DNA of 48,342 nucleotides from RGIG4608 sp045651165 (GTDB taxonomy: Bacteria; Bacillota; Clostridia; Oscillospirales; CAG-272): NCBI GenBank assembly GCA_045651165.1, contig JAZRRX010000029.1, forward strand, positions 1-48,342, given 5' to 3'. The position numbers were made by a program, and so were the translations under genes. Numbering within the stretch: position 1 is the first letter of the stretch; the number at the start of each line of letters is the position of its first letter. The notes under the pieces were generated by a model, which saw only the letters and a program-made list of their open reading frames with translations, ran no database searches and was not told the DNA's origin. Of the stretch, positions 24,704 through 34,232 are shown in pieces.

Positions 24704-25779
24704 ATCTGCTCCTTTGCGGTGGTTGGATTTTCTTCTTTTTTCATTTCATCGCGGCGAAGCTGACCACAAGATGCGTTTATGTCAGCGCCGAGAGTTCTGC
24801 GCACGGTTGCGCGAATGCCCTTACTTTCAAGAACGGATGCAAATTTTTTGATTTGCTCTTTGCCACTTTTTTTGAAATCTCGTTCTTTTACGGGATTGAC
24901 GGGAATGAGATTTACATGAATTGGCATACTTTCGGTTCTTGTTCTAAGCTTTGAGTTTAATTTTTTTGCAAGAGCCGAAGCGTTTTCTTCACTATCATTT
25001 TCACCGGCAATAAGTGTGTATTCAAAGGATATTCTTCTGCCCGTTTTTGTAAAGTATGCGCGACAAGCATCGAGAAGCTCGTCCACACCCCATTTTCTAT
25101 TTATGGGCATAATCTTGCTTCTTATCTCATCACTTGAAGCGTGAAGAGAGATTGAAAGAGTTATTTGGAAGTCTTCTTCTGCAAGTTTATATATTTTGTC
25201 AACAAGACCACAAGTGGAAAGGGAGATGTGTCTATATCCAATATTCAAACCCTCTTTATGACCTACAATTCGCAAAAACTTTATTACATTGTCATAATTG
25301 TCAAGGGGCTCACCAATACCCATCATAACAATGCCGTCAATTCGCTCACCAAGGTCAACTTGTGCTGCAATTATTTGACCCAAAAGTTCACAAACTTCAA
25401 GGTCGCGAACCTTTCCTCCAATGGTTGATGCGCAAAAAGCACATCCCATTCGGCAACCAATCTGTGAGGAAATGCAAATGGTTGTTCCGTGCTCATATTT
25501 CATAACAACGCTTTCAACACAGTTGCCATCGTCAAGCTCGAACAGATATTTTACTGTTCCATCAAGCGCGGACACAAGCTTTCTTCTTATCTTTGGAAGA
25601 GAATATTTCGCGTTTTCAAATATTTTTTCTTTTGTTTTTGCAGAAAGATTTGTTAAATCTTTTGGGGATATACCCTTGTGCATAGGTGCAAAAATTTGCT
25701 TTGTACGGAATTTTGCTTCACCGATTGATAAAACAAACGCCTCAAGCTCTTCATATGTAAAATTAAGAAGATTTTGCAT
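24700..25779 (-). CDS. rlmN: Dual-specificity 23S rRNA/tRNA methyltransferase RlmN
   Basis: This radical SAM enzyme methylates C2 of A2503 in 23S rRNA and A37 in some tRNAs. The cluster motif CRMGCAFC has Cys109, Cys113 and Cys116. Cys338 in NASCGQLR is the family's methyl-carrying cysteine. The 359 residues are standard. The start is 21 bases after the rsmB stop. It overlaps prpC by 4 bases. Confidence 0.97.
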   Translation of the reverse strand: MQNLLNFTYEELEAFVLSIGEAKFRTKQIFAPMHKGISPKDLTNLSAKTKEKIFENAKYSLPKIRRKLVSALDGTVKYLFELDDGNCVESVVMKYEHGTTICISSQIGCRMGCAFCASTIGGKVRDLEVCELLGQIIAAQVDLGERIDGIVMMGIGEPLDNYDNVIKFLRIVGHKEGLNIGYRHISLSTCGLVDKIYKLAEEDFQITLSISLHASSDEIRSKIMPINRKWGVDELLDACRAYFTKTGRRISFEYTLIAGENDSEENASALAKKLNSKLRTRTESMPIHVNLIPVNPVKERDFKKSGKEQIKKFASVLESKGIRATVRRTLGADINASCGQLRRDEMKKEENPTTAKEQI

Positions 25780-25800
25780 AGTGTCCTCCTTTCAAAAATA

Positions 25801-27105
25801 CTAACTGAGTTTCTTTAATTTAGCAATAAAAAATCCGTCAGTGTGATGTGTATGCGGAAGGAGTGTAATCATTCCGCTATTTACCTCGAGTTCTCCAACA
25901 GAGAATGGAACAAGCTCGAAGTTTTTATGTTCATCAAGAAATTTTTTAATATTATTTTCGTTTTCATCGGGCAGAATTGTGCAAGTCGAATAGACGAGTA
26001 TTCCACCAACTTTGAGGTAATTCGAAACGTTTTCTAAAATATCATATTGAATTTTAGGCAACGCCTTGCTTTCTTCAACGTCTTTGTATCGAATTTCGGG
26101 TTTTTTGGATATAACACCAAATCCTGAGCAGGGAACATCACAAATTATCTTATCTGCCTTTCCAAAGAGTTCTTCTATTGGCTTTCGAGCGTCATGCGCT
26201 TTAGTTGAAATAATCGAAATTCCAAGTCTTTCTGCGCCTTTAACTACCAAGGATAATTTGTTTTCGTGAATATCAAAAGCAAGGATTTCACCCTTGTTTT
26301 CCATTGTCATAGCTGCGCCAAAGCTCTTTGAACCAGGACACGCGCAAACGTCAAAAACTGTATCACCCTTTTTGGCTCCCAGTGCGCGAACGCATATTTG
26401 AGATGCCTCATCTTGAACAGTAACTCTACCGTCTTTAAGACATTCGAGCTCACTTATGGCGGCATTATCAAGAATTATTCCGTCAGGTGAAAAATCAGTC
26501 AATGTTCCATTATTCAACTCGGCAAAAATCTGTTCGCGAGTAGCTTTGAGATTATTAACTCTCAAAGTGATTGGCGCGATTTGAGAAAAAGCATTAAGCA
26601 TATTTCTGCATTCATCAAATGAGTATGCGCAAAGGAGTGCTTCGGCAAGAGATTCACCAATCGAGTAATATACTGAAAGATATTTTTTAGGATTGTTTTT
26701 GTCGGGAAAAGCAATTTTGTTCCCCTCTCGAAGATACGAGCGCAAAATTGCATTTACAAATCCCTTTGAACGCTTATTTGCAAGTGAAACTGTTTCATTA
26801 AGTGCTGCAAACGCAGGGATTCTTTGCATATAACGGAGCTGATAAATCCCCATTCTTAAAATATTTCTTGTATCCTTTTCAATTTTGCTATTTGGAATTG
26901 AAGAAAGGCAAGAAATTATATAATCGAGTGTAATTTTGCGCTCAATTACACCATAAATCAGCGCCGTCATAAGACCACGATCGGCAGAGGAAAGACTGTT
27001 TCTCTTGATTGTTGTATCAAGTGCAATGTTTGAATATCCACCGTTTTCGCATCTTGTTAAAACTTCAAGTGCGAGTGCACGAGGATTTGTTTGTCTATTT
27101 TCCAT
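25801..27105 (-). CDS. rsmB: 16S rRNA (cytosine-967-C5)-methyltransferase
   Basis: The 434-residue RsmB (Sun/YloM) has an N-terminal NusB-like RNA-binding domain (about 1-140) and a Rossmann SAM domain. SAM motif I is FDVCACPGSKS. The catalytic cysteines sit in CDVPCSGFG and YSTCTI. It is coupled with rlmN and the YugP gene, as part of the yicC-spoVM block. Confidence 0.95.
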   Translation of the reverse strand: MENRQTNPRALALEVLTRCENGGYSNIALDTTIKRNSLSSADRGLMTALIYGVIERKITLDYIISCLSSIPNSKIEKDTRNILRMGIYQLRYMQRIPAFAALNETVSLANKRSKGFVNAILRSYLREGNKIAFPDKNNPKKYLSVYYSIGESLAEALLCAYSFDECRNMLNAFSQIAPITLRVNNLKATREQIFAELNNGTLTDFSPDGIILDNAAISELECLKDGRVTVQDEASQICVRALGAKKGDTVFDVCACPGSKSFGAAMTMENKGEILAFDIHENKLSLVVKGAERLGISIISTKAHDARKPIEELFGKADKIICDVPCSGFGVISKKPEIRYKDVEESKALPKIQYDILENVSNYLKVGGILVYSTCTILPDENENNIKKFLDEHKNFELVPFSVGELEVNSGMITLLPHTHHTDGFFIAKLKKLS

Positions 27106-27115
27106 TTTTTAAAAA

Positions 27116-27826
27116 TTAACGTCTTCTTCTGCCGCCTGTTGCAATAAGAACAAAACGAAGAAGGGAGAGAATTGACGAAATAAGTGCCGCAACATAAGTG
27201 AGAGCTGCTGCGCGAAGAACTTTGTGAGCTCCTGCAAGCTCGTCTTGACCATAAAGTCCTGTTGCTTCAAGTGAAACCATAGCTCTGCGAGATGCATCAA
27301 ATTCAACAGGGAGTGTTATAAGTTGAAATATTGTTGCAAGAGAATAGAGCGCAATTGCTATATAGATGAATATTGTGGCAGTTTCGGCAGGAACGAAAAA
27401 GCTGATAAGAAGGAAAACAAATGCCATGGGTGTACCCAAATTGCAGAGATTTACTATTGATGCTCTTGCTTTGATGGGAGCATAATTTTGAGCATACTGA
27501 ACTGCGTGTCCTGCCTCGTGCGCTGCAACGCCTGCGGCTGCAATGCTTGTTGAGTCATAAGTTGAGTCAGAAAGACGAATTACATTGGCTCTTGGGTCAT
27601 AATGATCGGAAAGATTACCTGAAACACGCTCAATGCGAACATTATAAATGCCATGGTGATGCAAAACTCTTTCTGCAACTTGTGCTCCCGTCAATCTGTT
27701 GCGACTCAACACGGTATTATATCTCTTAAAAGTTGTGTTTACATTGATAGATGCCCAAAGGGCAATAATGATGCCGGGCACAAGTATTATGATTGTGGGA
27801 TCAAACCAATAATAGAAAAAAGGCAT
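27116..27826 (-). CDS. YugP-type membrane zinc metallopeptidase
   Basis: This is a 236-residue membrane protein of the YugP family (neutral zinc metallopeptidase). It has an N-terminal membrane helix (about 10-27), the zinc motif HEAGH (103-107) in AGVAAHEAGHAVQYA, and membrane helices near 135-155, 155-180 and the C-terminus. The substrate is unknown. In B. subtilis yugP is elsewhere. Here it sits between fmt and rsmB, an arrangement found in many Clostridia. It ends with Arg/Lys-rich residues. Confidence 0.88.
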   Translation of the reverse strand: MPFFYYWFDPTIIILVPGIIIALWASINVNTTFKRYNTVLSRNRLTGAQVAERVLHHHGIYNVRIERVSGNLSDHYDPRANVIRLSDSTYDSTSIAAAGVAAHEAGHAVQYAQNYAPIKARASIVNLCNLGTPMAFVFLLISFFVPAETATIFIYIAIALYSLATIFQLITLPVEFDASRRAMVSLEATGLYGQDELAGAHKVLRAAALTYVAALISSILSLLRFVLIATGGRRRR

Positions 27827-27847
27827 AATTTTATTCCTTTCGTTGTT

Positions 27848-28783
27848 TTATTTGAGGATATCTCCTACAGATATTTTTCTTCCGCGAATGAAATCTGCAG
27901 AGGTCATTTTGCCCTTGCCCTCAGGAAGAACTTTAAGAATATTAATTGAACCGTGTGCACATAAAACACGGATTTTTCCGTTTTCAAGAGAAACTACCTT
28001 ACCAAAATCGTTATTTTTGCTTTCTCGTTCGCAGATTTCACTTTCAACAACCTTAAGGAGTTTTCCATCGGGGGTGTGAGTGAACGAAAGTGGAATAGGA
28101 GAAAGACCACGAATAAGATTGTGAACTGTATCACAGTCCTTTGAAAAGTCAATTTCACAATCCTCTTTGAGAATTTTTGATGTGTGCGTTGCTTTTGAAT
28201 GGTCTTGGGGAATGGGAGTAATCTCTCCCTTTTCAAGTCCGTCAACAGTCTTTTGGAGAAGCTCTGCGCCAAGGATACCAAGACGGTCGTGAATTATTTC
28301 AAAATTATCATTTTCGGCTATTTCACATTCTGCTTTAAGGAGCATATCACCTGTATCAAGTCCCTCCGCCATAAACATTGTGGTAATGCCGGTCACTTTT
28401 TTTCCGTCAATTATAGCCATCTGCATTGGAGCTGCACCACGATATTCGGGGAGAAGTGAACCATGAACGTTTACGCAACCATATTTGGGATAGTCAAGTA
28501 CGTTTTTGGGCAAAATTTTGCCATAGGCAACAACTGCTATAAGGTCGGGATTAATTTCTGAAAGAAGGGCAGCAAATTCTTCGGTTCTTAAAGAATTTGG
28601 CTGATAAACGGGAATGTTTTTCTCCATAGCATATACCTTAACGGGTGGGGGAGTAAGAACATATCCACGTCCTTTGGGTTTATCGGGTTGAGTAACAACT
28701 CCTACTACGTCATATCCGTTTTCGCAAAGTCCCTTAAGGGAGAAAAGTGCGAAATCGGGAGTGCCCATAAAAAGTATTTTCAT
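27848..28783 (-). CDS. fmt: Methionyl-tRNA formyltransferase
   Basis: The enzyme formylates Met-tRNA(fMet) for translation initiation. The 311 residues start MKILFMGTPDFA. The formyl-THF domain shows NVHGSLLPEYRGAAP, where the usual His-Ala-Ser is His-Gly-Ser, and TGITTMFMAEGLDTGDML. The C-terminal tRNA-binding domain follows. The ATG at 28783 is chosen because GGAGGATAG lies 8 bases before it. It is preceded by def, the partner that removes the formyl group. Confidence 0.96.
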   Translation of the reverse strand: MKILFMGTPDFALFSLKGLCENGYDVVGVVTQPDKPKGRGYVLTPPPVKVYAMEKNIPVYQPNSLRTEEFAALLSEINPDLIAVVAYGKILPKNVLDYPKYGCVNVHGSLLPEYRGAAPMQMAIIDGKKVTGITTMFMAEGLDTGDMLLKAECEIAENDNFEIIHDRLGILGAELLQKTVDGLEKGEITPIPQDHSKATHTSKILKEDCEIDFSKDCDTVHNLIRGLSPIPLSFTHTPDGKLLKVVESEICERESKNNDFGKVVSLENGKIRVLCAHGSINILKVLPEGKGKMTSADFIRGRKISVGDILK

Positions 28784-28804
28784 AGAGCTATCCTCCAAAG
28801 CGAA

Positions 28805-29269
28805 TTATTCTGCGGGAACAGTTTCGATGTTTCTTGCAACATCAATATAGAGCTTTCCGTCAAGGTGGTCAAGCTCGTGGCAAATGGCACGAGCTAAAAG
28901 TTCGGAACCGGTTAATTCAAATTCCTCACCATGACGATTTGTTGCACGAACTGTAACGTGCATTGGGCGTTTAACCATACCCCATTTGCCAGGGACTGAA
29001 AGACAACCTTCTGTGCCGTCTTGCTCGCTTGCGAAAGCTATAATTTTGGGATTGATAAATTCAATAAGATTGCCCTCTTCAACCTCAATAACAACGATGC
29101 GGCGCAAAATACCAACCTGTGGAGCTGCAAGACCGACACCGTTTGCATCATGCATTGTTTCTGCCATATCGTCAAGAAGACGGATGATTTTGGGTGTTAT
29201 TTCTTCAACGGGGCGACATTTTTTTCTTAAAACATCGTCACCTACTTTTACTATTTTGAGTTTTGCCAT
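28805..29269 (-). CDS. def: Peptide deformylase
   Basis: This enzyme removes the N-formyl group from new proteins. The 154 residues have all three motifs: GVGLAAPQVG (44-53), EGCLSVP (87-93, metal ligand Cys89) and HELDH (131-135, with catalytic Glu132). Normal length. It lies between priA and fmt in the conserved block. Confidence 0.97.
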   Translation of the reverse strand: MAKLKIVKVGDDVLRKKCRPVEEITPKIIRLLDDMAETMHDANGVGLAAPQVGILRRIVVIEVEEGNLIEFINPKIIAFASEQDGTEGCLSVPGKWGMVKRPMHVTVRATNRHGEEFELTGSELLARAICHELDHLDGKLYIDVARNIETVPAE

Positions 29270-29295
29270 TGTTTTTTATTCCTTTCAATAGGGGA

Positions 29296-31776
29296 TTATA
29301 AGCTCGAGGGATTAAAATCCACCGAGAGTATAGGTTCATTTTTCTTTCTTTTGCCAAATGTTTTATAAATTTCACTAAACATTTCGCGTGAGCGTTTATT
29401 GAGCTTCGTTTTTATTACTATTCTCATTCTATATTTGCCATCAAGCTTATAAACGGGAGCTTCAAATGGGCCATAGCAAATAATGGGCACATCTTTATAT
29501 TCTGTGTTTATTTTTTCTCTTAACATATCAGATAGGAGTCTTGAATCTTTCATAACGGCAGTTTCTATTTCTCCTGAAAGAGTTAAGAGTACGATATCGC
29601 AAAATGGTGGATATGAGAGTAATTTTCTTGTTTGAATTTCGTTATTGAAAAACGTTTTATAGTCCTGCTTGCAAGCAAGAAGGATAACATCATGGTCGGG
29701 ATTCATTGTTTGGATAAGTGCACGGCCTTCTTTTTCGCTTCTTCCTGCGCGACCGATAACCTGTGTGAGCATTGAAAAGGTTTTTTCGTTTGCCCTGTAG
29801 TCATTGAGGTAAAGAGAGGTATCTGCACCTAAAATACCAACGAGTGTAACGTCGGGAAAATCGTGCCCCTTGGTTACCATTTGTGTTCCAAGAAGAATTT
29901 CTGCTTTGTGCGAACGAAAATCCGAGAGCATAGTATCATATGCATTTTTGGATGAGGTGGTATCGGTATCCATTCTAATTGTATTAACGTTTGGATAAAG
30001 CTCTTTGAGTTTTTGTTCTATCAACTGAATACCTATGCCCATCGGCTTTATATGTTCACTTCCACATTCAGGACAAGTGCTTGGAACGGGGATATGCTTG
30101 CCACACCAGTGGCATACAAGCTCGGTTTTGTGATAAATTCTATCGGTATGATGAGTCATAGAAACCGAACAGTTGGGGCAGGTGATAGCAACACCACAAG
30201 AGGCACAACTAACAAAATTGTGATATCCTCTGCGATTTAAGAAAAGTATGCTTTGCTCTTTTTTATGAAGAGCAGTTCCAATTCTATCAAGTAAAGAAAT
30301 AGAAAGTCCTGTTCCATTGCCTGCGCGCAATTCCTCACGCATATCGGCAATTTCGACTTTGGGGAGCTTTGCTTTTCCGTATCTTTCTTTAAGTTCGATT
30401 AATTTATACTGTCCGTCAATCGCTTTTTTATAACTTTCAACTGACGGAGTTGCAGATGCTAAAAGCAAAAGGGAATTGCTTTTTGCAACTCTGAATCGCG
30501 CAATGTCACGCGCGTGATATTTTGGATTGTTATCGGATTTATATGTGTGTTCTTGCTCCTCGTCAATTATTATAAGACCGAGGTTTTTGACGGGCGCAAA
30601 GATAGCACTTCTTGTGCCGATGACAAGGTCTGCCTCGCCTCGTTTTATGCGCATATATGCATCAAGACGCTCGCCTTGTGAGAGGGAGGAGTGAATTATT
30701 GCTACTCTTGAACCATATCGTGAGCAGAAAAGTTCCACTGTTTGCGGAGTGAGAGAAATTTCTGGAATGAGCATAATTACACCACGCTCTTTTGAGAGTG
30801 CACGGTCAATAATTTTCATCATTACGCAGGTTTTTCCACTGCCTGTTACTCCGTGAAGAAGTGCGCAAGATGGTTTATCTTCGTCAATCATCGAGGAGAG
30901 AGTGTCAAATGCATTTTTTTGCTCGTTAGATAAGACCAATTCCTTTGCGTGATTGACTCTGCTTTTGTGCTCATATGGATTGCGATAAACACTTTCGGTT
31001 TCTTTTGCAATATATCCCTTTTTTTCAAGAGCTGATATCTGCGCATCGGTTGCATTAAGTTCTGCTTTGATGTCGTCAACAAGCATTCTTTCTCTCATTG
31101 CAAGGAGTGAGAGTATGTCTTTGTGCATTTGTGAGCGTAGTTTTTTGAATCCATCGACATTATCCCCCGTTCCTAAAAGGGAGGCAAGTTGAAGGTCGGT
31201 GAGGGGGAGTGTGTAGTATTTTTTCTCTTTGCCAACCGTTTTGTTTTTAATGATAACGTCCTTTTCGATAAGTCCGTTGTTCAAAAGGTACGATGCCGCC
31301 TTGATAGCTTCGATTCCGAATTTGTCTTCAAGAGCATTTTTGCTAACGACTTTTTGGTCTTGAATATAGCACAAAATATCGGCAAATGCGCCGTCATAGT
31401 GCTCATAGCTTATTGGTTTATAGCAAGTTACTATGCCTGAAAGCGCACCTGCAGGAATCATTGAATGAACTGCGTCACCAATGGTGCAAAGTGTCTGCTC
31501 TTTCATAAAATAGCAAAGTTCAAGTTCTGTGTCAGTCAACCTAACTTCATCACTAATTACAGTTTTAATTGATTTGGCTTTTGTTGTTAGTGGCTCTTCA
31601 CAATGAGTTGCCACAACAAGACCGATTTGAGTTTTATTTGAGTTTCCAAAGGGAACAACTACAAAAGAACCACGCTTCACAACTTGGGAGAGGTCGTGTG
31701 GAACAAAATATGTGTATTCATTGTCAATACAATATGGGTTTTCTAAAAGATGAATTTTTACATATCTGTTTTCCAT
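29296..31776 (-). CDS. priA: Primosomal protein N' (PriA helicase)
   Basis: PriA restarts collapsed replication forks. The 826 residues contain an N-terminal 3'-DNA-binding domain, helicase with Walker A GVTGSGKT, Walker B IIIDEEQEHTYK, and a zinc module with paired cysteines (CASCGVAITCPNC, CHWCGKHIPVPSTCPEC), then helicase motifs including QVIGRAGRS. Complete. It follows the rpoZ gene across a 24-base palindrome (31808-31831). In B. subtilis coaBC is in that gap. Confidence 0.97.
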   Translation of the reverse strand: MENRYVKIHLLENPYCIDNEYTYFVPHDLSQVVKRGSFVVVPFGNSNKTQIGLVVATHCEEPLTTKAKSIKTVISDEVRLTDTELELCYFMKEQTLCTIGDAVHSMIPAGALSGIVTCYKPISYEHYDGAFADILCYIQDQKVVSKNALEDKFGIEAIKAASYLLNNGLIEKDVIIKNKTVGKEKKYYTLPLTDLQLASLLGTGDNVDGFKKLRSQMHKDILSLLAMRERMLVDDIKAELNATDAQISALEKKGYIAKETESVYRNPYEHKSRVNHAKELVLSNEQKNAFDTLSSMIDEDKPSCALLHGVTGSGKTCVMMKIIDRALSKERGVIMLIPEISLTPQTVELFCSRYGSRVAIIHSSLSQGERLDAYMRIKRGEADLVIGTRSAIFAPVKNLGLIIIDEEQEHTYKSDNNPKYHARDIARFRVAKSNSLLLLASATPSVESYKKAIDGQYKLIELKERYGKAKLPKVEIADMREELRAGNGTGLSISLLDRIGTALHKKEQSILFLNRRGYHNFVSCASCGVAITCPNCSVSMTHHTDRIYHKTELVCHWCGKHIPVPSTCPECGSEHIKPMGIGIQLIEQKLKELYPNVNTIRMDTDTTSSKNAYDTMLSDFRSHKAEILLGTQMVTKGHDFPDVTLVGILGADTSLYLNDYRANEKTFSMLTQVIGRAGRSEKEGRALIQTMNPDHDVILLACKQDYKTFFNNEIQTRKLLSYPPFCDIVLLTLSGEIETAVMKDSRLLSDMLREKINTEYKDVPIICYGPFEAPVYKLDGKYRMRIVIKTKLNKRSREMFSEIYKTFGKRKKNEPILSVDFNPSSL

Positions 31777-31807
31777 ACAAATTTCCTCCCATCAAATAAT
31801 GAAACGA

Positions 31808-31831
31808 TTGGCGGAGAATATTCTCCGCCAA
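31808..31831 (-). other. Perfect 24-base palindrome between rpoZ and priA
   Basis: TTGGCGGAGAAT and ATTCTCCGCCAA pair perfectly. The flanking CGATTGGC (31805-31812) can also pair with GCCAATCG (31836-31843), so two folds compete. There is no T run that would make it a strong terminator. It may be an attenuator, processing or stabilising stem within the operon. Confidence 0.55.
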
Positions 31832-31845
31832 TATAGCCAATCGGC

Positions 31846-32154
31846 TTATTCTTCTGTTACTTCAGCTACTTCTTCAGCTTTTGTTTTAACTGCTTCTTCA
31901 CGATAGATTTCGTATCTACCATCATAGAAACGAGTGATAGCGTTTTTGATTGCCTTTTCGTCTTTGAGGTCCTTGTCAATGTTGTTGATAAGGTTGCGAT
32001 CGCTTTCCTTATTGCCTGTCATTGACTTTTCAGCCTCTGATCTTTGTTTTACATACTCGTCTGTGAGCATACGCGCACATTTAGCGGTTGCGAGTGTGAG
32101 CTCATAGCGATTGTATTCTTCTTTTGTAAGGTCCTTAATTGTTGGGTGAAGCAT
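31846..32154 (-). CDS. rpoZ: RNA polymerase omega subunit
   Basis: This is a 102-residue omega subunit. The start LHPTIKDLTKEEYNRYELTLATAKCAR matches the conserved omega core, where helices contact beta-prime. The rest is charged and variable. Placement between gmk and priA matches B. subtilis yloH. The identification relies on the core and position. Confidence 0.9.
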   Translation of the reverse strand: MLHPTIKDLTKEEYNRYELTLATAKCARMLTDEYVKQRSEAEKSMTGNKESDRNLINNIDKDLKDEKAIKNAITRFYDGRYEIYREEAVKTKAEEVAEVTEE

Positions 32155-32181
32155 AATATTTTCTCCTTAAATTTTAAGTAA

Positions 32182-32790
32182 TTATTTTTCAAAGTATTTT
32201 TGTGCGGCATCGGGCTGACGGTGTCGCGCAAGTTTTTCTGCGCGAACAATCGCCTTGATGTCGTCTGCTGCGACCGCAGAGCCGCCGTTGTAGTTATAAA
32301 CTATATAATCGTATGCGTCTATCTGCTCGATTTCACGTTTTGCTTTTTCAAGACGCTTTAAAATTACATCTTCGGGTTCGGTTGCTCTTCCACGCAAACG
32401 TTCTTCTTGAATTGAGAACGTGGGGGGAATAAGCATAATAAGAACTGCCTCGGGGAAAATCTTTTTAACGTTCTTAGCTCCATCGCACTCTATTTCAAGA
32501 ATGAGATTTTTGCCGTTTTCAAGAACTGCGAGAGCTTCCTTTAGGGGAGTGCCGTAGTAATTATCGCAATAAGTTGTATATTCAAGGAATCCGTTTTCGT
32601 CAATACGACGCTGAAATTCCTCGCGATCAATAAAGTGATAATTAACGCCATCTATCTCACCCGGACGGGGAGCGCGTGTAGTTGCAGAAACAGAGAAAAC
32701 AAAATCTCCCGTTGCAACAAGTTGAGAGTTTACTGTGCCTTTGCCACTTCCAGCGGGGCCTGAAACAACGATTAAAAGTCCGCGGCTCAT
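32182..32790 (-). CDS. gmk: Guanylate kinase
   Basis: The 202-residue kinase converts GMP and ATP to GDP and ADP. The P-loop SGPAGSGKGTV lies near residue 10, TRAPRPGEIDGVNYHFI is the GMP-binding lid region, and IEQIDAYDYIVYN is typical of the family's end. It overlaps remA by 4 bases. The rpoZ gene follows after 27 bases. Confidence 0.97.
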   Translation of the reverse strand: MSRGLLIVVSGPAGSGKGTVNSQLVATGDFVFSVSATTRAPRPGEIDGVNYHFIDREEFQRRIDENGFLEYTTYCDNYYGTPLKEALAVLENGKNLILEIECDGAKNVKKIFPEAVLIMLIPPTFSIQEERLRGRATEPEDVILKRLEKAKREIEQIDAYDYIVYNYNGGSAVAADDIKAIVRAEKLARHRQPDAAQKYFEK

Positions 32791-33056
32791 TCTTCTTCCT
32801 CCTCTTCGTCTGCCTCGTATGAGGTATCGTCCATTCTGTTGGCTATTGTTTCTGCCTGAATAGCAGAGAGAATAACGTGTTCTGAATCGGTTATAATAAC
32901 TGCTCTTGTACGGCGACCACAGGAAACGTCAATAGTTCTTCCACCTTCCTTGGCATCTTGCACAAGGCGTTTAATGGGAGCAGAATCGGGGCTTGCGATA
33001 GCCACTATTCTTTCAACTGCAACCATATTACCAAAGCCAATGTTGATAAATTTCAT
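32787..33056 (-). CDS. remA: RemA-family DNA-binding regulator
   Basis: The 89-residue protein is of the RemA (DUF370, YlzA) family, starting MKFINIGFGNMVAVERIVAI. RemA in B. subtilis activates matrix and osmoprotection genes by binding DNA repeats. It has an acidic Glu-rich tail here. Conserved position between yicC and gmk. It overlaps gmk by 4 bases. Confidence 0.93.
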   Translation of the reverse strand: MKFINIGFGNMVAVERIVAIASPDSAPIKRLVQDAKEGGRTIDVSCGRRTRAVIITDSEHVILSAIQAETIANRMDDTSYEADEEEEEE

Positions 33057-33068
33057 TTTAATTACCTC

Positions 33069-33956
33069 TTACTCTATGTTTTGAATCTGCTCTCTAATCT
33101 TTTCAAGCTCGCATTTGATGTCAACCACCACGTGCGCTATTGAAGAATTTGAACATTTTGAACCGATTGTGTTAGTTTCACGGTTCATTTCTTGCATAAG
33201 AAAGTCGAGTTTTCTTCCAACGGGTTCATTTGAAGCAAGAATGTCTTCGAATGCTTTAAAGTGTGAACGAAGACGAACAATTTCTTCGTCAACTGCAACC
33301 TTGTCCGCAAAAATTGCACACTCAGTGAGAATACGGTTTTCATCAAGAGTTATCTTGTTATCATCAAGCACAGTTCTAAGCTTTTCTTCAAGACGCGAAC
33401 GATAGGACGAGATATCCTCCTCGCTATGTGACTCAACGATGCTTACTTTTTCCTTGATACCGTCAACCTTTGAACGAAGGTCTGCTTCAATGTTTGCACC
33501 CTCGCGCTCACGAGCTACGATAAATCTTTCAATAGCGACATCAAGAACAGAGCAAAGGTCTGCAAAGTCCTGTTCTTCATCTTCTTCTACTTTTGAGAGG
33601 GTGAAGATGTTGCTGTCGCGTTGAAGAGTAGCAACTGTGATTTCACCAGGGAGTTCAAGAGTTTCTTTTAATTGAACAAGTGCCTGATAGTATGCTTTCG
33701 CATAATCTTCATTAAGTGAAATCATAACATCGGAGCCACCGATGGGTTCAATGGTTATTGAAACATCTACTTTACCACGACTGATACCATGAGAGCTAAG
33801 GTAGGGTTTTATTTTTTCTTCAAGAAAAGAATAACTTCTTGAAATTCTAACAGAGCAATCAAAATAGCGATTGTTCACACTTTTGATTTCAACTGTGATG
33901 TTTTTGTTGTTTACTGCTTCGGTGTGTCTGCCGAATGCTGTCATACTTCTTATCAT
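33069..33956 (-). CDS. yicC: YicC/YloC family endoribonuclease
   Basis: The 295-residue protein is typical of YicC, described as an endoribonuclease with a role in RNA turnover. It begins with MIRSMTAFGR and ends with the strongly conserved REINTIGSK-like segment (MNRETNTIGSKCSNSSIAHV). It is the first gene of the long minus-strand block and has a consensus promoter at 33997-34025. Confidence 0.93.
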   Translation of the reverse strand: MIRSMTAFGRHTEAVNNKNITVEIKSVNNRYFDCSVRISRSYSFLEEKIKPYLSSHGISRGKVDVSITIEPIGGSDVMISLNEDYAKAYYQALVQLKETLELPGEITVATLQRDSNIFTLSKVEEDEEQDFADLCSVLDVAIERFIVAREREGANIEADLRSKVDGIKEKVSIVESHSEEDISSYRSRLEEKLRTVLDDNKITLDENRILTECAIFADKVAVDEEIVRLRSHFKAFEDILASNEPVGRKLDFLMQEMNRETNTIGSKCSNSSIAHVVVDIKCELEKIREQIQNIE

Positions 33957-33996
33957 AGATATCCATTCCTTATAAATGACAATATATATTCAGTTT

Positions 33997-34025
33997 ATTT
34001 TAATACATTTTGGCAGGTTTGTCAA
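33997..34025 (-). promoter_or_regulatory. Promoter of the yicC-spoVM operon
   Basis: Minus strand: TTGACA (34025-34020), 17-base spacer, TAAAAT (34002-33997). It drives the yicC block. The gap to efp on the other strand is AT-rich and holds only the two divergent promoters. Confidence 0.88.
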
Positions 34026-34159
34026 CTGTTTTTTATAATTTTATATTATTATATAGATTAACTCATCAAATTTGAAAATGAGGAACTCCCATATAAATTC
34101 AAATTTACATATCAGAAACAAAAAAATATAAAAAAATTGACAATATTGCGAAAAAACTC

Positions 34160-34188
34160 TTGCAAAATATGAAAAAATGTTTTATAAT
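34160..34188 (+). promoter_or_regulatory. Promoter of efp
   Basis: TTGCAA (34160-34165), 17-base spacer, TATAAT (34183-34188). An additional TTGACA occurs about 20 bases upstream. Predicted start site near 34195. Confidence 0.85.
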
Positions 34189-34232
34189 AGAGTGTAAAAC
34201 TATGCGCAATGCATTATGGAGGTAATTTTATT

